Positions 56,301-63,241 of a stretch of DNA of 64,000 bases are shown in pieces; within the stretch, counting starts at the first letter, position 1, and each line of letters starts with the position of its first letter. The translations under genes were made by a program, and so were the position numbers. The DNA comes from Pseudomonas anguilliseptica (GTDB taxonomy: Bacteria; Pseudomonadota; Gammaproteobacteria; Pseudomonadales; Pseudomonadaceae). The notes beneath the pieces are model-generated. The model was not told where the DNA came from. It searched no databases and worked only from the letters and a program-made list of their open reading frames with translations. The stretch is from the NCBI RefSeq assembly GCF_900105355.1, contig NZ_FNSC01000001.1, forward strand, positions 3,162,001 to 3,226,000. The letters run 5' to 3'.

Positions 56301-57814
56301 GACTGGCCATCGACGAAGCTGCCCAGGGTGCCGGAAGCCGGCGTGGCGGTACCGGTGTCGAGGCTCCAGTTGCCGCTGCCATCGACAGGGACATTGGTGT
56401 AGGTCGCGCCGTTGACGGTGACGGTCAGGGTCTCGCCGGCGCCCAGGGTGGCGCTGCCGGTGATGACCGGGGTGGTGTCACTGGTGGTCTGGGTGTTGAC
56501 CACCGGCACGCTCGGCGCGCTGGTGTCGATGGTACCAACGTCTGTAGCGCTACCTGTATTGCCTGCAAGATCAGTGACGCTGGCAGTGACGTTGTAAGGT
56601 CCGTCAGTCAGGGCCGTCGGGGCGTCAACGCTATACGTGCCACCGTTAACTGTAGTAGTGACGTTATAGGTGTTTGAGCCTTGAGTGATACTAAGGCTGA
56701 TAGTGCTGCCGTCAGTGGCATCTGTAGTGCCACTAATAGTTGGGGTTGCGTCGCTAATATTATCTGGGGCGTCGCCGGTTATAACCGGCGGAATGGTATC
56801 CAAAGTGAATGTGAGCGCCGACGGAGCTGAGGTGTTGCCGGCAACGTCGGTCTGGCGCACTTGAATGGTGTTGATGCCTTCTACGGCGACCGGCGCCGTG
56901 GTGCTCCAGGTAATGCCGTCGGTGCTGTACTCGACGGTGGCGCCTGGCTCTGTGCCACTGACGCTGTAGGTGCCATCGTTGCTAACCAGGTCGCCTGGCA
57001 CGCCGCTGTCAGTAGTGAGGGCGAGGGTAGGCGCTGCGACCTGGGTATCGAGGGTAAAGGTCAGCGATGTTGAGGGCGATGTGTTGCCAGCAGTATCTGT
57101 TTGGCGAACCGAGACGGTGTTGCTGCCTTCGCTTGGTGTGAATGTATTGCTCCAAGTCGTTCCGCCATCGGTACTGTATTCGACCACTGCACCGGGTTCG
57201 ACTCCGCCAATAATCAACGTGCCGTCATTGCTGATGAGATCATTGGCACTGGTACCGCTGTCGTTAGCCAGGTTTACGCTGGGTGCAGTAGGGGCGGTGG
57301 TGTCCAAGTTGGCGTTTGCGGTAGTGGCTTGGTCTGTTTGTCCATCCGCACCGAACAACTCGTTCTGGCCAGCGCCGTCCAGGCCGATGTTTGACGTTTC
57401 AAAACCAATTGTTGCCTCAAGCTGCTGGCCAGTTTCCCCTAGCAGTACAAAGCTATGCCCGCCACCCGCTGCGCCACCAGTGCCTCCGCCTGCACCGGGA
57501 CCAGCCGCTGGGGCTTCGAGGTCGACAGTGGGGTCGAAGCCGGCGGTCAGGGCTTGCTCGAGGCCGGGGCTCGGCTCGGCTTTATCGTCCTCAGCTTGAG
57601 CCGCGCTGGGCGCTGCTTGCCAGTTACTGTTCTGCGCAACGTTGACCAGGTCACCATTAGCCAGTTGCAGGGTCACTTCGCCACCCAGGCCAGTCAGGAC
57701 CTGTTCGCCGATGAGCAGGCGTTCACCTTCGAAGATCTGCCGCTTCAGCCCGTCGAGGGAAACAGCAAATACTTGGCCAACAAGACTTTTTACGATGGCG
57801 ACGATAGTGCTCAT
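53339..57814 (-). CDS. LapA-like RTX adhesin with LapG-cleavable retention module
   Basis: 1491 residues. The N-terminal 125 residues form a LapA-type retention module (VGQVFAVSLDGLKRQIFEGERLLIGEQVLTG) with a di-alanine LapG site PAAG at 102-105. Ig-like Big repeats follow (about 165-630), then a PA14 domain (FRVTADDGYSIRINGQTVAEYNG), cadherin-like repeats (VNDAPAAVADSATTNEDTPV), and RTX calcium repeats of the GGxGNDxLxGG type near the C-terminus. A type I secretion signal closes the protein. Such adhesins stay in the outer membrane until LapG cuts them. It is short for the family, and no type I exporter genes (lapEBC) are in the window. lapD nearby is disrupted, and an IS5 copy sits 166 bp upstream of the start. 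Confidence 0.9.
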   Translation of the reverse strand: MSTIVAIVKSLVGQVFAVSLDGLKRQIFEGERLLIGEQVLTGLGGEVTLQLANGDLVNVAQNSNWQAAPSAAQAEDDKAEPSPGLEQALTAGFDPTVDLEAPAAGPGAGGGTGGAAGGGHSFVLLGETGQQLEATIGFETSNIGLDGAGQNELFGADGQTDQATTANANLDTTAPTAPSVNLANDSGTSANDLISNDGTLIIGGVEPGAVVEYSTDGGTTWSNTFTPSEGSNTVSVRQTDTAGNTSPSTSLTFTLDTQVAAPTLALTTDSGVPGDLVSNDGTYSVSGTEPGATVEYSTDGITWSTTAPVAVEGINTIQVRQTDVAGNTSAPSALTFTLDTIPPVITGDAPDNISDATPTISGTTDATDGSTISLSITQGSNTYNVTTTVNGGTYSVDAPTALTDGPYNVTASVTDLAGNTGSATDVGTIDTSAPSVPVVNTQTTSDTTPVITGSATLGAGETLTVTVNGATYTNVPVDGSGNWSLDTGTATPASGTLGSFVDGQSYDVTDAASNTTTDITSGEVTIDTSGPSVVISTNDSNLSVGEATTLTFTFSESVTGFTAGDIVPTGGTISNLVQSTGNSAIWTATFTSTGGGSPSVSLPAGSYTDLAGNAGGAGSLNLNSDPIASNDNYLVSGLVGQYFGYNEGTNGANLTSLSQVETFINGRAPTATFTATNLNYGPVSNDVLGNGTSLQTFLKADAGSLSTDPANTSDAILKLNGIVNLAAGTYQFRVTADDGYSIRINGQTVAEYNGNQGATARESLTFTVPQGGAQQIEIVYWDQGGAAQLTVELRPQGGSYSVLGGSALQNEIPALVTNEDQALTISPATLLGNDTDPDGNPINIISVQGATHGSVALIGGNVVFTPDANYNGAATFTYTVSDGLGGLSTATVTVGVKAVNDAPAAVADSATTNEDTPVTINVLANDTDVDGDSLIVTGATASNGTVVVNADNTLSFTPTGNFSGTALIQYSVSDGKGGTSSSQVTVTVTPQADDPLLSPVANIFALNPGATVISTGSTDTAINTVAFDAGNGISQADLEAELGLTSGFLDGRFNPTGPNVNHNGNVNVNVVDGKVTHSDYDMANGTTVKWNFAFTNGESLTNEVQSGYNDLVVVIVTGPNASRETFLVDSSESKFPSLTSNGSFSYTATQSGNYSFSWLVLNGGDSSKDSSLSLAKASFTQSGSATLYGAPIALSLAAQLADKDGSETLGLVLSGLPAGARLSAGTDNGNGSWTLTASDLNNLHLLPPAGYTGTLNLTLTGTATETANNHTTSSSQSFSITVSETTNTLTNATSGNDTLTGTTGNDLIRGYNGNDTLNGGAGNDHLYGGLGNDTLNGDAGNDFLNGESGNDILNGGAGDDILRGGLGNDTLTGGTGKDLFLWQRGDLNTAGGRDIVRDFNASEGDRIDLHDLLQGENDGNILNYLRVDTATSTLQISTTGQFGAGGSPDVTIKLENGSGGNFNINPGNLSQADLVNSLIAGADPLIKIDHN

Positions 57815-57980
57815 AAAACGGGCTCCGAGGTGGACGCGGTAAAATCGTTAAACACAGTGAAGCAATGTTTTGATTTAAAGGCTGATAATCTGACGAAAAT
57901 ATTGTCGTCATAAATTTGGCTTATTCCATTATGGAATTACGGATATGACAAACTATTGACCGAGTGCTCGCGATAATAAA

Positions 57981-59172
57981 GGATCCTCTGAAGTAGCCAT
58001 GCATTTCTGGCTGACGTCAGCCTCTGCTGATTTCGAAAGTGATAAATCGATCAAAAACGATCAGATTACCGGCTCATTTCTGTGTTTTTAGCCGCCGCGA
58101 GCACCTCGCGGCAGCCATTTCCAGCATTACGGGCGCACCTCTCCTGCATTCGTCAGTAAATGTCGGCGCGCCATCCACAGATTTGACAGCGCGAATAAAG
58201 TCACCAGTTGCGCCGTGTTTTTGACCAGGCCACGGAAGCGCGTCTTCACATAACCGAACTGACGCTTGATCACCCGAAACGGATGCTCGACCTTGGCTCG
58301 CACTTGGGCCTTGGCCTTCTCGATTTTGCGCTTGGCTTTGTACAGCGCGCTGCGCGCGCCGAGTTTCTTGTAAGTGCTACGCCGTGCTGCAACCTGCCAG
58401 ATCACTTGACGGCCCTCATGCTCGGGGCGCTTCTCGACACCGGTATATCCGGCATCGGCCCCCACCATGTTTTCCTCGCCGTGCAGCAGCTTATCGACCT
58501 GGGTGACATCCGCCACGTTGGCGGCAGTACCCACCACGCGGTGCACCAAGCCAGACTCGTCATCCACCCCGATGTGCGCCTTCATGCCGAAGTAATACTG
58601 ATTGCCTTTCTTGGTTGAGTGCATCTCAGGGTCACGCTTACCGTTCTTGTTCTTGGTTGAACTCGGCGCGTTGATCAGCGTGGCATCGACGATGGTGCCT
58701 TGGCGCAGCGACAAACCACGGTCACCCAGGTAGCCATTGATCACGGCCAGGATGCCGGCAGCCAGTTCGTGTTTTTCCAGCAAGCGGCGGAAGTTGAGGA
58801 TGGTGGTTTCGTCAGGAATGCGCTCCAGAGTCAGCCCGGCAAACTGGCGTAGGATGGTGGTCTCGTACAGCGCCTCTTCCATCGCCGGATCGCTGTAACC
58901 GAACCAGTTTTGCATCAGATGCACTCGCAGCATCGCCATCAGCGGATAGGACGGTCGGCCGCCTTCACCCTTTGGATAATGCGGCTCGATCAAAGCGATC
59001 AACCCTTTCCATGGCACTACCCGATCCATCTCGATCAGGAACAATTCTTTGCGGGTCTGCTTGCGCTTGCCGGCGTACTCGGCGTCGGCGAAGGTCATCT
59101 GCTTCATCGGAAAACTCGGCGGGTGGAGTGCGGATATTTTGCCAAAATCAGGAAGTCTTTTTCAGGCCATCC
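57981..59172 (-). mobile_element. IS5-family insertion sequence, copy 2 (complete, 1192 bp)
   Basis: The left end is GGATCCTCTGAA and the right end TTCAGGCCATCC, the same termini and length as copy 1 but inverted. The flanking 4-mers are TAAA (57977-57980) and TCAA (59173-59176), so there is no perfect target duplication, unlike copy 1. This suggests that DNA on one side was rearranged after insertion. Confidence 0.93.
58127..59107 (-). CDS. IS5-family transposase (copy 2)
   Basis: 326 residues, full length, with the DDE residues in TIVDATLINAP, GADAGYTGVEK and EHPFRVIKRQFG. It differs from copy 1 at about three residues (HRVV, GADAGY, LGARS). Transcription runs away from pncC and toward the adhesin gene. 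Confidence 0.95.
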   Translation of the reverse strand: MKQMTFADAEYAGKRKQTRKELFLIEMDRVVPWKGLIALIEPHYPKGEGGRPSYPLMAMLRVHLMQNWFGYSDPAMEEALYETTILRQFAGLTLERIPDETTILNFRRLLEKHELAAGILAVINGYLGDRGLSLRQGTIVDATLINAPSSTKNKNGKRDPEMHSTKKGNQYYFGMKAHIGVDDESGLVHRVVGTAANVADVTQVDKLLHGEENMVGADAGYTGVEKRPEHEGRQVIWQVAARRSTYKKLGARSALYKAKRKIEKAKAQVRAKVEHPFRVIKRQFGYVKTRFRGLVKNTAQLVTLFALSNLWMARRHLLTNAGEVRP

Positions 59173-59781
59173 TCAATAGTTTCACTATCCGGCTAGCGCG
59201 AAACCGCCGTGCTTTGTATTGCTTGAGCGTTAGCTGTATCGATTTAACCAGCAGGGTGTTTAGACTTTTTCGGTTCAAGGTGTCAGGTTAGGCCAGCAGG
59301 GTGTTCACGTTGGTGCAGCGCCTACAGCTGTGGGGCACGTTGCAGCCGTGCCGGGTGCCAATAGCGCCGGGCTTGGGAATGAAGCGCGAGATTATGAGCC
59401 TGAGCTATATCACCAGGTGGGATCAGCTGCGGACGGTGAGGGCGGTTTAGGTTTGATAGGCGCCAGATAAACAAGGCCCGGTGTTGTGGGGTTACCCACG
59501 GCGCCGGGCCTTTTTTGTGCCTGGAATTTATGGGGCAAAATTGGGGCAAACCATACGCTACTCAATGCCACTCTATGCCGGCATGCTTGTTTGTGCCCTT
59601 GCTGCTGAAAGCACTCCAGCCCTTGCCGTGCGTGGCTTGCGCTTATTTGCCGCTGCTACTACCTCACAATCGGCGTGTGAGAACTGAGGTCGCTTTGGCT
59701 CATCGTTTTAACTGTCCGGCTGAATCGCAAAAGCGCCTAGTGTACGGTATCGGCCTGGCTGGCTTTAACCCCGGAGTGCAG
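59173..59781. other. Gene-poor region between IS5 copy 2 and pncC
   Basis: About 600 bp without a recognisable gene. In Pseudomonas, mutS normally lies upstream of pncC/cinA and recA; no mutS sequence is seen here. A strong terminator lies at 59473-59516. A frame reading QQGVHVGAAPTAVGHVA ends at about 59470, but it is open only from a stop near 59260 and resembles nothing known to me. The lack of a target duplication at the IS5 boundary fits lost DNA here. Confidence 0.5.
59473..59516 (+). terminator. Strong Rho-independent terminator
   Basis: AAGGCCCGGTG (59473-59483) pairs with CGCCGGGCCTT (59502-59512), with a further inner stem GTGGG/CCCAC and a T6 tail. The gene it once served is not evident. 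Confidence 0.85.
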
Positions 59782-60294
59782 ATGACTGCTAATGAATATG
59801 CCCTGACCCAATTGGCTGCCGAGCTGGGCAGGCAACTGATTGCCGCCAAGGCCCAGGTGACCACCGCAGAATCCTGTACTGGCGGCGGCATTGCCGAGGC
59901 GATTACCCGGATTCCCGGCAGCTCGGCCTGGTTTGAAGCGGGTTATGTCACTTACTCCAACGCGCAAAAGACTAAACAGTTGAATGTTCCCGAGGCGCTG
60001 TTTGCCACGGTTGGCGCAGTGAGTCAGGAGGTGGTCGAGGCCATGGTGCACGGGGCGCAGGCCCATAGTGGCGCGCGTTATGCCGTGGCAGTCAGCGGTG
60101 TCGCGGGGCCGGATGGCGGCTCGGCGGAGAAACCGGTGGGCACCGTCTGGCTGGCCTGGGGTGATGGTGAGCGGCTATTTAGCGTGCACCGGCAGTTTGC
60201 CGGGGATCGCAGCGAAGTTCGCCGACAAACGGTTGAGGCCGCGCTGGCTGGGCTGTTGCGCCTGCTGGCGCAAGAAAATCCAAACGCGGGGTAG
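59782..60294 (+). CDS. pncC: Nicotinamide-nucleotide amidase (CinA C-terminal domain, PncC)
   Basis: 170 residues from ATG 59782, with GGAG (59773-59776) upstream. It is the single CinA amidohydrolase domain: TTAESCTGGGIAEAITRIPGSSAWFEAGYVTYSNAQK and AVSGVAGPDGGSAEKPVGTVW, carrying the Ser/Lys catalytic region. The enzyme deamidates nicotinamide mononucleotide to nicotinate mononucleotide for NAD recycling. It lies directly upstream of recA, as in other pseudomonads. The longer open frame from 59515 lacks homology and is rejected. Confidence 0.9.
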   Translation: MTANEYALTQLAAELGRQLIAAKAQVTTAESCTGGGIAEAITRIPGSSAWFEAGYVTYSNAQKTKQLNVPEALFATVGAVSQEVVEAMVHGAQAHSGARYAVAVSGVAGPDGGSAEKPVGTVWLAWGDGERLFSVHRQFAGDRSEVRRQTVEAALAGLLRLLAQENPNAG

Positions 60295-60321
60295 GCGGGC
60301 AACTTGCCCTGTGGAATAATA

Positions 60322-60337
60322 CTGTCTACTTATACAG
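60322..60337 (+). promoter_or_regulatory. LexA box of the recA promoter
   Basis: CTGTCTACTTATACAG fits the CTG-N10-CAG LexA consensus of gammaproteobacteria. It lies 48 bp before the recA start. It indicates SOS control of transcription through the truncated host recA and, by read-through, the downstream recA. Confidence 0.9.
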
Positions 60338-60384
60338 TTGTTGGTGGCCGCTAGCTGGCCCTTCTTGATTACGTGAGGACTTAA

Positions 60385-60909
60385 ATGGACGAGAATAAGA
60401 AGCGCGCCTTGGCGGCAGCTCTGGGCCAGATTGAAAAGCAATTCGGCAAGGGCGCGGTGATGCGTATGGGCGATCATGATCGCCAGGCGATCCCGGCCAT
60501 CTCCACCGGCTCGCTGGGGCTGGACATCGCCCTGGGCATTGGCGGTCTGCCGAAAGGCCGTATCGTTGAAATCTACGGCCCTGAGTCCTCCGGTAAAACC
60601 ACCCTGACCCTGTCGGTAATTGCCGAAGCGCAGAAGCTGGGCGCCACCTGCGCCTTCGTCGATGCCGAACACGCCCTCGACCCTGATTACGCTGGCAAGC
60701 TCGGCGTCAACGTCGATGACCTGCTGGTGTCGCAGCCGGATACCGGCGAGCAGGCCCTGGAAATTACCGACATGCTGGTGCGCTCCAATGCCATCGACGT
60801 GATCATTGTCGACTCGGTTGCTGCCCTGGTGCCGAAAGCAGAGATTGAAGGCGAGATGGGCGACATGCACGTCGGCCTGCAGGATGCAGTATTCGGTGTT
60901 GCAGCATAG
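60385..60909 (+). pseudogene. recA: Host recA, truncated at codon 166
   Basis: A good ribosome site (GAGGA) precedes ATG 60385. The sequence is a typical high-GC Pseudomonas Rec[31 protein letters not shown], Walker [10 protein letters not shown], Walker B VIIVDSV and the L1 lead-in [14 protein letters not shown]. Homology ends at Gln166 (about 60883), where ARLMSQ should follow. Nine unrelated codons lead to a stop at 60909. The missing half contains L2 and the C-terminal domain, so the fragment cannot form active filaments. No 3' half is found in the window. It is followed 98 bp later by a complete, divergent recA. Confidence 0.93.
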
Positions 60910-61007
60910 ATTTGGTTCACTTAGGAGGTATCCTTTCCTCTCGTAGGGGCACGCTCTAAGCAAATCAGTAAGATTCGATTAATTACTAATTCGAGTGGTC
61001 GATAAGA

Positions 61008-62051
61008 ATGGATCAGGCAAAAAGCAAAGCGTTAGAAGCGGCTCTCTCACAGATTGAGAAGCAGTTTGGTAAGGGTTCCATTATGCGACTGGGTTCAGAT
61101 CGCACTATGGATATCGATGTCATATCGACCGGCTCGCTTGGTCTGGACATCGTTCTAGGCGTAGGCGGTTTGCCGCGCGGTCGTATTGTAGAGATATACG
61201 GGCCTGAGTCTTCGGGTAAGACGACTCTAACACTCTCAGTTATTGCTGAAGCGCAACGTCAAGGGCTGACATGTGCATTTATCGATGCCGAGCATGCACT
61301 TGACCCAATCTACGCAGCAAAGCTTGGCGTTAATATTGATGATCTCCTGTGCTCGCAGCCAGATACCGGAGAGCAGGCGCTCGAGATCGTGGATATCCTT
61401 ACTAGATCTGGTGCTATTAATCTTATTGTTGTCGACTCAGTGGCAGCTCTTACACCCAAAGCTGAAATCGAAGGTGAAATTGGGGATATGCACGTTGGGT
61501 TGGCCGCGCGCATGATGAGTCAGGCAATGCGTAAGATTACGGGTAACCTTAAAAACTCGAACACTATGTGTATCTTCATTAACCAAATTCGTATGAAGAT
61601 AGGTGTTATGTTTGGGAGCCCTGAAACTACAACTGGCGGTAACGCCCTGAAATTCTATGCCTCTGTACGTCTGGATATCCGTCGCACCGGTGCAGTGAAG
61701 GAAGGTGACGAAGTTGCCGGCAGTGAAACCCGTGTAAAAGTTGTAAAGAATAAAGTTGCAGCACCTTTTAAACAAGCAGAGTTCCAAATTATTTACGGCC
61801 AAGGTATTAGTAAGGTAGGTGAAATTGTAGACTTGGCGGTCGCAAATAATTTTATCGATAAATCAGGTGCTTGGTATGCCTTTGAAGGCAATAAGATCGG
61901 CCAAGGCAAGGCCAATACCATGAAGTGGCTGTTGGAAAACAAAGCCACCATGGACAAGATTGAAGGTATGATCCGCGAGAAAATGATGCCTAAGAAACAA
62001 GCTGAATCCGGTGCCCCGGCGCCTGAAAAACAGCCTGAAGTCGAAGTTTGA
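61008..62051 (+). CDS. recA: Recombinase RecA, complete divergent second copy
   Basis: 347 residues with every RecA landmark: Walker [14 protein letters not shown], Walker [11 protein letters not shown], loop L1 [26 protein letters not shown], loop L2 [27 protein letters not shown] and a C-terminal domain ending in a mildly acidic tail (EKQPEVEV). The codons are far richer in A/T wobble bases than the truncated host copy (ATA, TTA and AAT are frequent), and the C-terminus ([28 protein letters not shown]) is not of Pseudomonas type. It has no LexA box of its own that I can find and only a weak ribosome site, so it probably depends on the host recA promoter. It should supply RecA function to this cell. 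Origin in a lower-GC gammaproteobacterium, carried by an island, is inferred. Confidence 0.93.
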   Translation: MDQAKSKALEAALSQIEKQFGKGSIMRLGSDRTMDIDVISTGSLGLDIVLGVGGLPRGRIVEIYGPESSGKTTLTLSVIAEAQRQGLTCAFIDAEHALDPIYAAKLGVNIDDLLCSQPDTGEQALEIVDILTRSGAINLIVVDSVAALTPKAEIEGEIGDMHVGLAARMMSQAMRKITGNLKNSNTMCIFINQIRMKIGVMFGSPETTTGGNALKFYASVRLDIRRTGAVKEGDEVAGSETRVKVVKNKVAAPFKQAEFQIIYGQGISKVGEIVDLAVANNFIDKSGAWYAFEGNKIGQGKANTMKWLLENKATMDKIEGMIREKMMPKKQAESGAPAPEKQPEVEV

Positions 62052-62120
62052 TAGTTTGCAGTCCAGCGAAACTTGGCCGAAATTATTACAGCTTCCGGTA
62101 GTGTCAGTCAGTCTTGGAAG

Positions 62121-62148
62121 ACCTGGCTGCTAAAGCCAGGTTTCCCTT
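62121..62148 (+). terminator. Terminator after the second recA
   Basis: ACCTGGCT (62121-62128) pairs with AGCCAGGT (62134-62141) over a 5-nt loop, followed by TTCCCTTT. Confidence 0.75.
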
Positions 62149-62178
62149 TAGGCTCTGTAAAGGTTAAATATCTAATAC

Positions 62179-62210
62179 GGCCTGGCTTTCAAAGCTGGGC
62201 CTTTTATTTT
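62179..62210 (+). terminator. Second hairpin terminator after recA
   Basis: GGCCTGGCTTT pairs with AAAGCTGGGCC with two imperfect pairs, followed by TTTTATTTT. It stands about 40 bp after the first hairpin and resembles it in sequence. Confidence 0.65.
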
Positions 62211-62616
62211 GTGTTGAGGCGGATTTTAGATCGTGTCGCTAATTTGCACTATCCGCAGATTATAAGTCTAGTAGAGATGGTGGGTGCTCCCCTATCTGCT
62301 AAGCAACTGTTTTGTTTCTTTTAAATTTTTTGGACTTTTATGTTAGTCCAGGTGATCTGAAAAAAGATCTGCTCATTTATTGGCAATCTAACTAACGCAG
62401 GATGTAGTGATCCGTGTTTTTCAGTGAGTATGGAAGGTTCTCTCCTGGATTGCTCCTCTACTCGACTAGCTAACAATACAGCCTCAGTTAACGGATAGTG
62501 CTGCAGAAGACTCTAGGCTTGGTTTCTTACGCTCTCAGGACGAGTTTTATCCCTGGCCAGCTACTGTAAGAATCCCGGGGCGTACAACGCTACGGGTACG
62601 CTCATAAGCCCTGAAT
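62211..62616. other. AT-rich gene-free stretch after the second recA
   Basis: About 400 bp, lower in GC than the Pseudomonas background, with no convincing coding frame. recX, the usual neighbour of recA in Pseudomonas, is absent. It probably belongs to the foreign DNA that brought the second recA. Confidence 0.5.
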
Positions 62617-62780
62617 TCATAGAATAAGTGCAACGCTTGAAACGATAGGCAGAGGGCCAGCCACCGATAGAATCCAGGCTCTCACACCAAAAGATTCAAG
62701 CGCAGATGACTACGCATTACCCGCAGCTGACCCTGGCCCAACGTTACCAGATTGAGGCTGGATTGGCCTGTGGCATGAGT
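62617..62780 (+). mobile_element. IS30-family element, 5' fragment
   Basis: The transposase start at 62706 reads MTTHYPQLTLAQRYQIEAGLACGMS, the characteristic IS30 N-terminus, and is cut after 25 codons by the IS66 end at 62781. The left limit near 62617 is estimated from the leader; the terminal repeat was not verified. The rest would lie beyond the IS66 element, outside the window. Confidence 0.7.
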
Positions 62781-62863
62781 GTAAGCGCTCCATAAACCTC
62801 ATCTACAAATGATCCGCAGGCCAGCCAATGCTGAGCTCCAATTTCTTTCTGGAGCCAGCCGTC

Positions 62864-63223
62864 ATGATGCGCCCCGACGCCAAAGTCGAAAAAGTCTATC
62901 TATACCCCAAGCCGGTGGATTTCCGAAAATCCATCGATGGCCTGGCCGCCCTGGTCGAGCTGGATATCAAGGTGGCGGTGTTCGACCCGGTGCTGTTCGT
63001 CTTCCTCAACCGCGCGCGCAGCCGGGTGAAGATTTTGTATTGGGAGCGCAACGGCTTTTGCCTGTGGCTCAAGCGATTGGAGGCTGAACGCTTCAAGTCG
63101 CATCCGGAACCTGGCGAAGATGCGATCGTGCTGACGGCCCAGGAGTTGAACTGGTTGTTGGACGGTATCGACCTGTGGCGCAACCGGCCGCACCAGGTTT
63201 TGACCCCTAGGTTCGTCACCTGA
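62864..63223 (+). CDS. tnpB: IS66 accessory protein TnpB
   Basis: About 119 residues. KVYLYPKPVDFRKSIDGLAALV and VFLNRARSRVKILYWERNGFCLWLKRLE are the TnpB (IS66 Orf2) signature. It is required with TnpC for transposition of most IS66 elements. The start is ATG 62864 or 62867; a longer frame from 62828 is open. tnpC follows after 18 bp. Confidence 0.92.
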   Translation: MMRPDAKVEKVYLYPKPVDFRKSIDGLAALVELDIKVAVFDPVLFVFLNRARSRVKILYWERNGFCLWLKRLEAERFKSHPEPGEDAIVLTAQELNWLLDGIDLWRNRPHQVLTPRFVT

Positions 63224-63241
63224 GCCGGTATAATCCACGGC

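Noticed and set aside
59515..59781. N-terminal extension of pncC
   Set aside because: The frame is open, but it crosses the tail of a terminator and has no similarity; the ATG at 59782 has a proper ribosome site and starts at the domain.
60884..61007. A LexA operator belonging to the second recA
   Set aside because: No CTG-N10-CAG sequence is present in the gap; only the host box at 60322 fits.
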